NCBI GenBank assembly: GCA_002699145.1
Contig: PABK01000007.1
Span: forward strand, 1 to 53,801
Direction of reading: 5' to 3'
Source: Halioglobus sp.
GTDB lineage: Bacteria; Pseudomonadota; Gammaproteobacteria; Pseudomonadales; Halieaceae
Length of the DNA stretch: 53,801 bases
Part shown: positions 26,642-35,505 of the stretch, piece after piece
Position numbering within the stretch: position 1 is the stretch's first letter
Layout: each line of letters begins with the position of its first letter
Notes under the pieces: model-generated
Seen by the model: only the letters and a program-made list of their open reading frames with translations
What the model was told of the DNA's origin: nothing
Database searches by the model: none
Translations under genes and position numbers: made by a program

Positions 26642-28033
26642 CTAACGGGAGCCCTCGCGCAGCATATGGCGCGCCACCTCGATGGAGCCCAGGTAGCTGT
26701 CGATATCGATGTACTCACCGGTGCCGTGGACGCTGCTGGCCTGACTGGCGCTGATGCGCATGCCGTGGAAGCGGTACTGGTTCTGCGCCAGGTCGATGTA
26801 GTGCCGGGTATCGGTGGTGGCGGTGAGCAGCGAGGGCACCACCACGACATCCGGGTAGACCGCCGTGGCCGCCGCAGCGATAACCGCAAAGCCCTCGGCC
26901 TCGTGATCCGCCACCGGGGGGATATTGTCCCACTCGCTGGCGATCACCTGAACCTGCGGGTCGTCGACCAGGCGGGTGATACGCTGCACCACCTGCTCCG
27001 GGGTCGTCCCTGGCAGCAGGCGAAAATTCACCTTGGCCTCGGCGCGCTGCGGCACCACATTTTCCTTCACCCCGGCGTTGAACATGGTCAGCGCCGTGGT
27101 GGTGCGCACGAAGGAATTGGTCAGCCTGTCCTGGCTCATCTGCCCCGCCACCAGGGAGCCGGTGAGCCACAGGTTGTCGAAGATGAAGCGCTGCGGCTGC
27201 TCCAGGTGGGGCGCCAGCCCGGTGAGCATGGCGGCGACGGGACCCGGCAGTTCCGGCGGGAAGGGGTTGCTCTCGATTTTCTCCAACGCCGCCGCGAGGC
27301 GCCCGATGGTGCTGATCCGCGGCGGCCGCGAGGAGTGGCCACCCTCGCCGGTGGCGACCAGGGTGAGCGTGACATAGCCCTTCTCGGCGACATTGATCAT
27401 GGCCACGGGGCGCCCGGGCAGCAGCGGGTTGTCGGTCACGATCATACCGCCCTCGTCGACCATCCAGTGAAACTGCCAGCCGCGCTCGCGCATACGCGCC
27501 GCCAGGGCGGCGGCGCCGGCATCGCCGCCGATCTCCTCGTCGTGCCCGAAAGCCAGCACGATGCCGCGGCGCGGCGCGTAACCCTCCGCCAGCAGGGACT
27601 CCGCCGCCTCGAGCAGGCCCAGCACGCCCTGCTTGTCATCGAGCGTGCCGCGCCCATGAATGCGGCCGTCCGCGATCACCCCGGCGAAGGGCGGATGCGG
27701 CCAGTCAGCCTCGGTGCCCGGCTCGATCGGCACCACGTCAATGTGCGCCGTGAACAGTATCGGCGCCAGGCGCGAGTCGCTGCCGGGCCAGTGCAGCAGC
27801 AGGCTGTAATCGTTCACCGTTTCCACGGACAGCGAGTCGAAAACACGCGGGTAACTGGCGCGCAGGAACGCGTGGAAGCGGCGGAATTCGGCGTGCTCCA
27901 CGCGCCCCGGCTCCTGGTAACTGATGGTGCGGAACCGCACGCCCTGCGCCAGGCGCTCGACGGGAGGCTGCGCCTGCACTTGCGCCGCGACGAGAAATGC
28001 GCCGAGGCAGAGGATGGCGGGAAGGCGTGACAT
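26642..28033 (-). CDS. M20-family metallopeptidase, exported
   Basis: The 463-residue protein has a signal peptide (LCLGAFLVAAQVQA, about 21 residues). The M20 dizinc peptidase fold follows: TAHIDVVP, GRGTLDDKQGVLGLL, HDEEIGGDAGA, TDTRHY and SVHGTGEYIDIDSYL supply the expected His, Asp, Glu, Asp and His ligands. The overall shape is close to the carboxypeptidase/aminoacylase-like PM20D1/CPS1 group, including the inserted lid domain. It is probably a periplasmic peptidase or amidohydrolase. It lies 15 bp upstream of nothing coding on its own strand except the SixA-like gene that precedes it. Confidence 0.92.
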   Translation of the reverse strand: MSRLPAILCLGAFLVAAQVQAQPPVERLAQGVRFRTISYQEPGRVEHAEFRRFHAFLRASYPRVFDSLSVETVNDYSLLLHWPGSDSRLAPILFTAHIDVVPIEPGTEADWPHPPFAGVIADGRIHGRGTLDDKQGVLGLLEAAESLLAEGYAPRRGIVLAFGHDEEIGGDAGAAALAARMRERGWQFHWMVDEGGMIVTDNPLLPGRPVAMINVAEKGYVTLTLVATGEGGHSSRPPRISTIGRLAAALEKIESNPFPPELPGPVAAMLTGLAPHLEQPQRFIFDNLWLTGSLVAGQMSQDRLTNSFVRTTTALTMFNAGVKENVVPQRAEAKVNFRLLPGTTPEQVVQRITRLVDDPQVQVIASEWDNIPPVADHEAEGFAVIAAAATAVYPDVVVVPSLLTATTDTRHYIDLAQNQYRFHGMRISASQASSVHGTGEYIDIDSYLGSIEVARHMLREGSR

Positions 28034-28048
28034 GACCGGTCTCCTGTA

Positions 28049-28552
28049 TCAGGGCGGGGGCAGATCCCGGGGGAACAGGCTGTCCTCGAGTTCGGCGCAA
28101 CCTTGCACCAGGGCGCGCCAGTCGTCAATGTCCAGCGACAGGCGCACATAGCCCGCGGTCGGCAGGTTATCCAGCAGCGGCCGGCCGCACAACAGGTTGA
28201 CCAGTTCGGTCAGGGCCGGGTTGTGGCCCAGGATGAATACACTGCGCGCGGTGGCGGCTTGCCGCGCGAGCCACTGCCACAGGTCGGTCGCGGCAAACGT
28301 GTACAGGGCCTCATCGATACGGTGCGCCTGCCTGGCCAGGGCCGGCCAGCCCTCACACAGCCCGTCCAGGGTCAGCTGGGCGCGCCGCGCCGGGCTGACG
28401 TGCAGCGGCTGCGCCGCCATGCGCTGCGCCAGCGCCCGTCCCATACGCGGCGCCGCGCGACGCCCGCGACGGTTGAGGCCGCGCTGGCGATCCGCCAGTC
28501 CCGGCTCATCCCAGGCCGACTTGGCGTGTCGCAGCAGGTGCAGCGCCTTCAT
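28049..28552 (-). CDS. SixA-like histidine phosphatase
   Basis: The 167-residue protein belongs to the histidine phosphatase superfamily. The catalytic LLRHAKSAW motif is at the N-terminus, SPARRAQLTLDGL supplies the second arginine region, and FILGHNPALTELVNLL carries the second catalytic histidine. Size and order match SixA, which removes phosphate from phosphohistidine proteins. The 16-bp gap to the M20 peptidase gene suggests co-transcription. Confidence 0.88.
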   Translation of the reverse strand: MKALHLLRHAKSAWDEPGLADRQRGLNRRGRRAAPRMGRALAQRMAAQPLHVSPARRAQLTLDGLCEGWPALARQAHRIDEALYTFAATDLWQWLARQAATARSVFILGHNPALTELVNLLCGRPLLDNLPTAGYVRLSLDIDDWRALVQGCAELEDSLFPRDLPPP

Positions 28553-28709
28553 TGCATGTATCGACCCTTCCGTTGTGTCTCAGTGTAGCGGACGCGCCTG
28601 AATCCGTCGCCGGGAACCGCCCCGGGTACGCCGCGCCGGGCAGCGGCGACAGACAGACGGTCTATACTGGCACAGAACGGGCCGGCAAGGCCGCGCAAGG
28701 GAGGTCGCA

Positions 28710-29111
28710 ATGCAACAGTCAGTCAGCTTACGGGATTACATGCTGGTCAATCCCGTCAGGGTCCGCCCCGATGACAACCTCCTCGACGCCATGCAGGTGA
28801 TCATCGACAACAAGATATCCGGCGTGTGTGTGGTGGACCGGGAATACAACCTGGTGGGCATCCTGTCCGAACTCGACTGCCTGCGCGCGGTGCTCACCGC
28901 GACCTACAACAACGGCGGCATCGGCACCGTGGCCGACCATATGGCGGCGGACAACCTGGTGGTCGCGCACCCCAACGAGGACATCGTCGATGTCGCCCAG
29001 GACATGTTGCTGAAGAACAAACGGCGGCGCCCGGTGGTCGAGGACGGCAAACTCATCGGCCAGATCACCTGTCGCCAGTTGCTGGGCGCGATGAAAAAGT
29101 TCCGCGGCTGA
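28710..29111 (+). CDS. Tandem CBS-domain protein, 133 aa
   Basis: The stand-alone protein has two CBS motifs: VRPDDNLLDAMQVIIDNKIS followed by GVCVVDREYNLVGILSELD, and VAHPNEDIVDVAQDMLLKNK followed by RPVVEDGKLIGQITCRQLL. CBS pairs bind adenosine nucleotides or S-adenosylmethionine and act as regulators. A strong ribosome-binding site (GGGAGG) lies 6 bp before the ATG, and a TATACT box is present at 28663-28668. It is convergent with the LOG-family gene. Confidence 0.93.
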   Translation: MQQSVSLRDYMLVNPVRVRPDDNLLDAMQVIIDNKISGVCVVDREYNLVGILSELDCLRAVLTATYNNGGIGTVADHMAADNLVVAHPNEDIVDVAQDMLLKNKRRRPVVEDGKLIGQITCRQLLGAMKKFRG

Positions 29112-29123
29112 GCGCAGCCGGGC

Positions 29124-29798
29124 TCACTCGCTGTGGAGGAGCGCGCAGGCGCTCAGCAGAATGTCCGCCGCCTCCTCCTCCGCGTCGACCACCTGCAGCA
29201 TCTGCAGGTCCGGCTCCGACACAAAGCCCATTGCCAGGGTCTGGTCGCGCAGCCAGTCGAGCACGCCCTGCCAGTACTGACTGCCGACCAGCACGATGGG
29301 CCTGCGCCGCATTTTCCCGGTCTGCACCAGGGTTAGCAGTTCGAACAACTCGTCGATGGTGCCGAAGCCGCCCGGGAATACCGCAAAGCCCAGGGCGTAG
29401 CGAATGAGCAGGAACTTGCGCGTAAAAAAGTAGCGGAAGTCCAGGTCGATATCGAGGTAGGGGTTGGCCAGTTGTTCGTGGGGCAGCTCGATATTCAGTC
29501 CCACCGATTTGCCGGATCCCTCCCTGGCGCCCTGGTTGGCCGCGGCCATGACGCCGGGCCCCCCGCCGGTGACCACGGCGATATCACGTTCCGAGAGCAA
29601 CCTGGCCAGCTTGCGCGCACCGCGGTATTCTGGGTCCTCCGGCCGTGAACGCGCACTGCCGAAGATGCTGACCGCCGGGCCGATATTACCCAGGCTCTCG
29701 ATACCCGTGCGCAACTCGCCTTCGATGCGGTCCAGGCGCTGCTCTTCGCGCTGGCTCAGGCCGACTCCCGCCGCGGCAATCAGTGTGTCATCGTCCAC
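29124..29798 (-). CDS. LOG-family protein (TIGR00730-like Rossmann fold)
   Basis: The 224-residue protein has the lysine-decarboxylase-like/LOG fold. GPAVSIFGSARSRPEDPEY, VVTGGGPGVMAAANQGA and FAVFPGGFGTIDELFELLTL carry the PGGxGTxxE motif that defines cytokinin-activating phosphoribohydrolases and related nucleotide 5'-monophosphate nucleosidases. A GTG at 29798, preceded by GGAGGAC, fits best. In bacteria such proteins probably hydrolyse nucleotides; a hormone role is not implied. Confidence 0.9.
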   Translation of the reverse strand: MDDDTLIAAAGVGLSQREEQRLDRIEGELRTGIESLGNIGPAVSIFGSARSRPEDPEYRGARKLARLLSERDIAVVTGGGPGVMAAANQGAREGSGKSVGLNIELPHEQLANPYLDIDLDFRYFFTRKFLLIRYALGFAVFPGGFGTIDELFELLTLVQTGKMRRRPIVLVGSQYWQGVLDWLRDQTLAMGFVSEPDLQMLQVVDAEEEAADILLSACALLHSE

Positions 29799-29835
29799 GT
29801 GTCCTCCACCCTCGCCGCATCGCGCGGGCCACAGG

Positions 29836-31131
29836 TCAGTGCCCCGCCTGCCCGGACGCGCGCCAGGCCAGGAGCCATTCCTCGAACTCCTGCGGCGGTA
29901 GCGGGCGACTGAAATAGTATCCCTGGCCGTAATCGCAGCCAAGGCTCCTGAGCAGTTCCATGGACGCCCGGTCCTCCACGCCCTCGGCGACCACCGACAG
30001 GCCGAAATGGCGGGCGATCTGCACCATGATTTTCACCAGTTCGCGATTTCCCGCCTCGCGTGTCAGCGACATGACAAAGCTCTTGTCGATCTTCAGCTCC
30101 GTGGCGGGGATATGCTTGAAGTAGGACAGGGAGGAGTAGCCGGTGCCGAAATCGTCGATGGAGATGTTCACACCGCTGTCGCGAATGGCCAGGAGATTGT
30201 TCAGCCCCGCGTCCTTGTCGCCGATAATCGCGTCCTCGGTGACCTCCAGGGTCACACGCGCAGGTTCCACCCCCCAGATGGCAATGGCGTCGCGGAATAC
30301 CGCCTGCAGGTCCGGGTTACTCACCAGGCCCGCCTGTACGTTCACCGCCAGCCCAAGGTCCAGCGAGGCCTGCCAGCGCTGCAACTGGCGCATGCTCTGG
30401 TACACCACCCACTTGGCCAGCTCGAAGGAGCGGCCCATGCCCTCGACCATGCTCACCAGCAACTCGGGCGCCACCGGGTCACCGTCAGGGGAGGTCCAGC
30501 GCAGCAGGGTCTCTGCACTGTCGACACCACCATCCTGCAACCTGACTTTGGGCTGGTAGTACAGTTCCAGCTCGTTGTCGCGCAGGGCCTGCGCCAGCTG
30601 CTGCTCCAGCTGGTAGCCCTGGAAATCATCGTTCCCGTCGCCCAGCAATCCCTCCAGGTCCAGCTCACCGCCGCGCTTGACATGGCGCAGGGAAGACTCG
30701 GCGAGCGCAAACATGGCGGCGTATTCCCCCCGGGCGCGGCGGTTGATCGCCAGTCCGAACTTGAATTCCGGCGCCGCGACGTCCGGCGTCGCGCCCAGTT
30801 CCTCGTGCAAGACCGTCTTGACCCGGTTGAGGGCGAGCACCACCAAGGCGGGATTGTCCAGCCGCGGCAGGATGAACGCGAAGGCGTGACTGCCGATGCG
30901 AAACACCGTGTCCGGCAATCTGGAAATCGAGAGCAGTGCCCGGTGCGTCTGTTGCAGCACCTGGTCGCCGTGCTCGTAGCCCCGGTTCTGGTTGATGCGC
31001 GCGAGGTTGGCGATATCGATCAGCAGGAGAGCGAGGTTTGTCTCGTCCGCCCGGGCCTCCTCCGTGGCCGCGCGCAGGGCGGCCAGGAACTGCGTCCGCT
31101 GCAGGTCGGGCATGTTGTCGGCACCTGGCAT
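29836..31131 (-). CDS. Cyclic-di-GMP protein: degenerate GGDEF plus EAL
   Basis: The 431-residue soluble protein has an N-terminal GGDEF-like domain in which the active-site motif reads GSHAF, so it should not make cyclic di-GMP. The C-terminal EAL domain is nearly complete, with ETLLRW in place of EALLRW, NVQAGLV, EVTEDAI, DDFGTGYSSLSYFK, LKIDKSFV and VAEGVED. The key acidic metal ligands remain, so phosphodiesterase activity is likely. No sensor or membrane domain is present. It follows the HD-GYP gene by 4 bp, so two candidate cyclic-di-GMP hydrolases are co-expressed. Confidence 0.9.
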   Translation of the reverse strand: MPGADNMPDLQRTQFLAALRAATEEARADETNLALLLIDIANLARINQNRGYEHGDQVLQQTHRALLSISRLPDTVFRIGSHAFAFILPRLDNPALVVLALNRVKTVLHEELGATPDVAAPEFKFGLAINRRARGEYAAMFALAESSLRHVKRGGELDLEGLLGDGNDDFQGYQLEQQLAQALRDNELELYYQPKVRLQDGGVDSAETLLRWTSPDGDPVAPELLVSMVEGMGRSFELAKWVVYQSMRQLQRWQASLDLGLAVNVQAGLVSNPDLQAVFRDAIAIWGVEPARVTLEVTEDAIIGDKDAGLNNLLAIRDSGVNISIDDFGTGYSSLSYFKHIPATELKIDKSFVMSLTREAGNRELVKIMVQIARHFGLSVVAEGVEDRASMELLRSLGCDYGQGYYFSRPLPPQEFEEWLLAWRASGQAGH

Positions 31132-31135
31132 CGAC

Positions 31136-32365
31136 TCAGAGCGATATAGCGGTCATGTCGATACCGTAGGCGCCTGGCTCCAGGCTGTCGACGATATCCA
31201 GGGGCGCGCCGTCTCCGGTGCGTGTTTCGTTGAGCAGGTCGACGCTCTTGGGCAGCGCCAGGGCTTGCTTGTCCGCGTCCAGCACCACCAGCACCCGCGG
31301 GCGCAGACGCCGCGTGCGGTATTCCGCGACGACCACACCGACCTCGCCCGAGGACAACTCCACCAGCGAGCCGGCCGGGTAGATGCCCACCGCCTGGATG
31401 AACTCCTCGACCAGTTCCGCCTGGAAATCACAATCCTTCCACTCGTAGAGCACCTTCACCGCCTGGGAGGGCGAGATCGCGCGTGAATAACTGCGTGGAC
31501 TGGTGATGGCGTCGTAACAGTCGACGATCGCGGCGATGCGCGCAAACACCGGTATGGCGTCGCCGGACAGCCCGTTCGGGTAGCCGGAACCGTCGTGGCG
31601 TTCATGGTGGTGGGCGATCATGTCGATGACATCGGTGTTCATCAGCCCGGTGCTTTCGATCATTTCTACCCCGAGGCGGACATGGCCGCGCACCTGATCG
31701 AACTCCGCTTCCGTCAGTGGCCTGCTGGCGTTCAACAGCTCCCTGTCCAGGCCCAGTTTGCCAACGTCAAACAACAGCCCGCCGATGGCCAGGGAGCGCA
31801 GATCCGCCTTGGGTAAACCCAGCTGGCGCCCCAGCGCCACGGCCCAGATCGAGGCACCCAGGGAGTGCTGGTAGGTGTACTGGTCCTCCTGCTTCATGCG
31901 CGCCAGCCAGATACAGGCGTCGGGGTTGCGCATGACGCTGTCGATCATGGGGTCGACAGACTTCTTCGCCCGCACCACGTCGATCGTGCCACCGCTGGCG
32001 ACCTTGTCGAAGATCTCGTCGATGCCCTCGGACAGCGACTGCACTGCATCCTTGGCCTTGGGGTACTCGTCCGACCAGTTGCTGGCGTCGCGGTAGGATT
32101 TCAGTTGGCGCTGCGTGAAAAGTTCCTGGATGGGGCGGCGCGGCCTGGTGCGCACCTTGCGCTCCAGGGACGCCGGCGGCTGCTTGCTCTGCAGCGTGTC
32201 GACATACACGTAACTGCAGTATTCCTGCAGGCGCGCAATGTCCTCCTCGGTCTCGATGGTAAAACCCTGCAGCAGGAAAGGCGTCTCCAGCCAGGGACGG
32301 TCGAGGCTGGACACATACATTCCCAGTTCAAGATCGGCAGTGAGAACCTTTACTGTTTCTAGCAT
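31136..32365 (-). CDS. DUF3391/HD-GYP protein with altered HD motif
   Basis: The 409-residue protein starts with a DUF3391 domain (LTADLELGMYVSSLDRPW). An HD-GYP domain follows, with QHSLGASIWAVALGRQLGL and HHHERHDGSGYPNGLSGD. The family HD motif reads LLFDVGKLGL, that is, Phe replaces the metal-binding His, while the GYP motif is intact. It may bind rather than cleave cyclic di-GMP, or have reduced activity. It is the first gene of a two-gene operon with the EAL protein. No membrane segment is seen. Confidence 0.9.
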   Translation of the reverse strand: MLETVKVLTADLELGMYVSSLDRPWLETPFLLQGFTIETEEDIARLQEYCSYVYVDTLQSKQPPASLERKVRTRPRRPIQELFTQRQLKSYRDASNWSDEYPKAKDAVQSLSEGIDEIFDKVASGGTIDVVRAKKSVDPMIDSVMRNPDACIWLARMKQEDQYTYQHSLGASIWAVALGRQLGLPKADLRSLAIGGLLFDVGKLGLDRELLNASRPLTEAEFDQVRGHVRLGVEMIESTGLMNTDVIDMIAHHHERHDGSGYPNGLSGDAIPVFARIAAIVDCYDAITSPRSYSRAISPSQAVKVLYEWKDCDFQAELVEEFIQAVGIYPAGSLVELSSGEVGVVVAEYRTRRLRPRVLVVLDADKQALALPKSVDLLNETRTGDGAPLDIVDSLEPGAYGIDMTAISL

Positions 32366-32474
32366 TGTTGTTGTCGTATAAGCAGCGCGGTCACTGCGGC
32401 AGATTATCCTGAATTGAAACGAAAATCCCTAGTGACCACGATTCAATAGTGTGTATTTATCACGCCAGCCGGGC

Positions 32475-32522
32475 GCACCTCGCCGGCCGCACCTCGCCGG
32501 CCACACCTGGCCGGCGGCACCT
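32475..32522. repeat. Short 14-bp tandem repeat
   Basis: Three to four copies of a 14-bp unit resembling GCACCTCGCCGGCC start at 32475, 32489, 32503 and 32517, with the third and fourth diverging. They fill the end of the 155-bp gap between the HD-GYP gene and the end of the hypothetical exported-protein gene. No function is apparent. Confidence 0.6.
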
Positions 32523-33645
32523 ACTCCCACCCGAAGTCTGCGGCGCCAAGTTCCAGTGTCACCTCCCCGCTCCCCTCGACCCGGCTGCGCAACCAGGGCG
32601 CCGCCGCCGGCAGCAGTCCCGGGCTGCTGTAGAGCAGCGGCAGGGTGACCAGCAGGGTGTCGCCGAAATCGTTCAGGCGCAACTGGTGGCCGGGCCCGCC
32701 GCGGGTCTGCCGCAGTTGCAGTTCGTCCCAGGCGACCTCCACCCCGTGCCGCTGCTGCCAGGCGATATCGTGGGCGAGGCCGATCAGTTCCACCAGCAAC
32801 TGCTCACAGGTCATACGCGCCCGCGGCAGGTCCGCGCCCGCGCTGAACAGCACCCGCACACCGCCGTAGGTGCACACCGGGCCGTCGGGGTTGAAGGACC
32901 AGCCCGGTCGCACCCGCCCCGCGGAGAGCGGAATCGGGCGCCGCCCGGGGTCGGCGGCGGTGAACTGGTCACAGCGGTGACGTCGGCAGAAACTGTCGAG
33001 CAGCGCCTGCTCGAACAGCGCCTGCTCCGCCATGCGCGGATGGCTGAGGATCACCGTGCGCTGCGCCACGATGATCGCCAGCGGTTGCCCCGTCGCCACC
33101 TCGAGGTAGACGGGAAAGCCCATCTCGATGTCCTCCACCAGGGGAGACAGGCGGCTGGCGTAGTTTTCCACCGCCCGTGACCACGCCAGCAGCTTGGCGT
33201 CGCCATCCCTCGCCTGTGCCTCGGCGCGCGCCTGTTCCGCCTCCGCCACGTAGGCCTCGCGCAGGCGCTGCAGGGCCAGGGCGGCGAACTCGGCTTGCAG
33301 GCCGGGTTCCGCGCCCTGCAAATAGGCAGCCGTGCGCTGGAAGCGTGACTGCGGCCCCGGCTCCACCGCGCCGGGTTCCACCGGGCCGGGTTCTACCGGG
33401 CCGGTCTCCACCGGGCCGGGTTCTACCGGGCCGGTCTCCACCGGGCCGGGTTCTACCGGGCCGGTCTCCGCCGGGCCGGCCTGCGCCACGCGCACTGCGC
33501 CCAGCGCCAGCAGCAGGCACGCGGCGCCGCAACGCAGGGCATTGCGCAGGCCGCGCGCCGGTGATCCAGCGGCTGTCGCGCGCCCGCGCCCCCGGTGGCT
33601 CGCCACAGGACCGCGCCGGTCACAAAAGCGCCACAAATCTGTCAT
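32521..33645 (-). CDS. Hypothetical exported protein with Pro/Val/Glu repeat
   Basis: The 374-residue protein starts with ATG at 33645. After an unusually long, arginine-rich n-region comes a hydrophobic segment (CGAACLLLALGAVRVAQA) that looks like a signal peptide. A repeat of GPVETGPVEPG follows (about 40 residues), then a globular domain with AIIVAQRTVILSHPRMAEQ, a CRRHRC motif and a strand-rich C-terminus. The middle resembles a metallopeptidase-like or envelope domain, but I cannot name a family. The repeat is encoded by a 30-bp minisatellite and so could vary in length between strains. Confidence 0.68.
   Translation of the reverse strand: MTDLWRFCDRRGPVASHRGRGRATAAGSPARGLRNALRCGAACLLLALGAVRVAQAGPAETGPVEPGPVETGPVEPGPVETGPVEPGPVEPGAVEPGPQSRFQRTAAYLQGAEPGLQAEFAALALQRLREAYVAEAEQARAEAQARDGDAKLLAWSRAVENYASRLSPLVEDIEMGFPVYLEVATGQPLAIIVAQRTVILSHPRMAEQALFEQALLDSFCRRHRCDQFTAADPGRRPIPLSAGRVRPGWSFNPDGPVCTYGGVRVLFSAGADLPRARMTCEQLLVELIGLAHDIAWQQRHGVEVAWDELQLRQTRGGPGHQLRLNDFGDTLLVTLPLLYSSPGLLPAAAPWLRSRVEGSGEVTLELGAADFGWE
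33361..33480 (-). repeat. 30-bp minisatellite inside the exported-protein gene
   Basis: A roughly 30-bp unit made of two 15-bp halves (CCGGGTTCTACCGGG and CCGGTCTCCACCGGG) is repeated about three to four times with few differences. It encodes the alternating GPVEP and GPVET pentapeptides. Copies are nearly identical, so slippage could change copy number in steps of five residues without shifting the frame. Confidence 0.85.
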
Positions 33646-33678
33646 GTGATTGCCACCCCCCGGCCGCAAACTTACCAC

Positions 33679-34212
33679 ATGGGCATTCTATACGCGCTTC
33701 ACCGGCTCGATATGCGCCTTTTCTCGCTGGTCTTCAGCGGTGGCGAGCGCCGCCTCGTCAGACCCCTGGCCAAGGCCCTGTCGCGCTCGGCCGACGGCTA
33801 TCTCTGTGCGCTGCTGCCGGCCCTGCTGTGGAGCGTGGACGCCGCCGCGGCAGCGGACCTGACCCTGCTGCTAGGGTGCTCGCTGGCACTGGAACGCGCA
33901 CTCTACTGGCCCCTGAAGAACGGCCTGCGCCGTCGCCGCCCACAGGAGTCGCTGCCGGGCTTCAGCAGCCTGGTTACCGCCGGGGACCGCTTCAGCTTTC
34001 CCTCGGGACACACCTCCGTTGCATTTCTGCTGGCCACCTGCCTGGCCATCATCTACGGGCAGGGGGCGACCACCATGTACCTGTGGGCCAGCTGTGTTGG
34101 CCTGTCCCGCGTCGTGCTGGGTGTGCACTATCCCGGCGACACGCTCGCCGGCGCACTGATGGGCAGCGCCGTGGCCTGCCTGACCGCGACCCAACTGGGA
34201 TTGCTGCAATGA
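33679..34212 (+). CDS. PAP2-family membrane phosphatase
   Basis: The 177-residue membrane protein has the three PAP2 motifs: KNGLRRRRP (motif 1), PSGHTS (motif 2) and SRVVLGVHYPGD (motif 3), with the catalytic histidines present. Such enzymes dephosphorylate lipid phosphates or undecaprenyl pyrophosphate on the periplasmic side. The ATG at 33679 lies 33 bp from the divergent exported-protein gene. Its stop overlaps the glycosyltransferase start (ATGA), so a polyprenyl- or lipid-linked sugar pathway is plausible. Confidence 0.92.
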   Translation: MGILYALHRLDMRLFSLVFSGGERRLVRPLAKALSRSADGYLCALLPALLWSVDAAAAADLTLLLGCSLALERALYWPLKNGLRRRRPQESLPGFSSLVTAGDRFSFPSGHTSVAFLLATCLAIIYGQGATTMYLWASCVGLSRVVLGVHYPGDTLAGALMGSAVACLTATQLGLLQ

Positions 34213-35300
34213 AAATACTCTACGGCGTGCAAGCCACCGGGCAGGGGCATATCAGTCGCGCGCGCGCCATGGCCGCCGCCTTTGCCCGGCACCCGCAGGT
34301 CGAAGTGCAATGGCTGTTCTCCGGGCGCCCACGCGACAAACTGTTCGACATGCAACCCTTCGGCGACTATCTGCACCGGCGCGGGCTCACCTTTGCCACC
34401 GACAGCGGGCGGATTCGTTACCGGGCCACCGTAACCGGCAACAACCCGGCGCAGTTCCTGCGCGATGTGCGCGAACTGGACCTGGCGCGCTACGACCTGG
34501 TGGTGACCGATTTCGAGCCGGTCTGCGCCTGGGCCGCGCGGCGCCACGGCGTCCGCAGCATTGGCATCGGGCACCAGTACGCCTTCGGAGCGCACACCCC
34601 GGTGCGCGGGGGCAATGCCCTGGGCCGCTTCATCATGCGTCACTTCGCACCCGTCGACCTTGCGCTGGGCTTGCACTGGGCGCCCTACGGCGGCACCGTG
34701 CTACCGCCCATCCTGGACCTGCCGGACCTGCCCCTGCGCGAGGCAGGACACATCCTGGTCTACCTGCCCTTCGAGGACCAGGAGGCGGTAACCCGGCTGC
34801 TGGGCGAGATACCCGGGCAGGAGTTCGTGCAGTACGCCAGCGGCCTGCGCCACGAGACCCGCGGCAACGTGACGCGCCACCCGGCCAACACGCAGACCTT
34901 CAAGCGTCACCTGGCCAGCAGTGTCGGCGTCATCTGCAACAGCGGCTTCGAGCTGGTCAGCGAATGCCTGCACTGGCGCAAACCGGTACTGACCAAACCC
35001 CTGAACGGGCAAATGGAGCAGCTCTCCAACGCGCTGGCGCTGGAACAACTGGGCTATGCGACCACCTGCGACGAACTCACCTGCCGCGACATTCGCCGCT
35101 GGCTGGCCGACCCGCTGCGCCCGCCCGCCTGTGGCTTCCCCGACGTCGCCGCCGCACTGGCGCGCTGGCTGGCGAGCGGCTGCCGCGAGGCGCCGGCGAT
35201 ACTGGCGCGGGAGCTGTGGCCGCGCCTGGACCAGGGACATGCCGGCCGGCGGCCTGAAGCGGGCAGGCACGCCTCCGCGCAGGGAGCCCTGGCGGCCTGA
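34209..35300 (+). CDS. Glycosyltransferase of the MJ1255/VC2487 type
   Basis: The 363-residue protein begins MKILYGVQATGQGHISRAR, the hallmark of a GT-B-like family related to MurG and UDP-glycosyltransferases. ICNSGFELVSECLHWRKPVL, PLNGQMEQLSNALALEQLG and SDxxP-like contacts lie in the nucleotide-sugar binding half. The C-terminal about 30 residues are Arg/Ala-rich and probably unstructured. It is translationally coupled to the PAP2 gene. Donor and acceptor are unknown. Confidence 0.88.
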   Translation: MKILYGVQATGQGHISRARAMAAAFARHPQVEVQWLFSGRPRDKLFDMQPFGDYLHRRGLTFATDSGRIRYRATVTGNNPAQFLRDVRELDLARYDLVVTDFEPVCAWAARRHGVRSIGIGHQYAFGAHTPVRGGNALGRFIMRHFAPVDLALGLHWAPYGGTVLPPILDLPDLPLREAGHILVYLPFEDQEAVTRLLGEIPGQEFVQYASGLRHETRGNVTRHPANTQTFKRHLASSVGVICNSGFELVSECLHWRKPVLTKPLNGQMEQLSNALALEQLGYATTCDELTCRDIRRWLADPLRPPACGFPDVAAALARWLASGCREAPAILARELWPRLDQGHAGRRPEAGRHASAQGALAA

Positions 35301-35505
35301 ACAACATTGATCTGGCGCAATCAAATGCGCCCCGCCGCTGCCCCGGACCGGCGGGCCCAGCCATCCGTCAGCCCGCGCCGTTACTGGTGTGAACCAGTTG
35401 GCGAACCGGCCAAAAAAGACCTGTCGGGCGCACGCGGCCAGCTTCACTCCTCATTGGAACCGTGCTAGCTTGTTTTTCCGCCGTGATAACAAGGTGTTTC
35501 CGAAC

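Noticed and set aside
33361-33480. CRISPR-like repeat
   Set aside because: The units are contiguous, in frame and encode a peptide repeat, so this is a minisatellite in a gene.
33177-34208. N-terminal extension of the glycosyltransferase frame across the PAP2 gene
   Set aside because: The conserved family start MKILYGVQATGQGH is at 34209, and the extension overlaps a good PAP2 gene and a divergent exported-protein gene.
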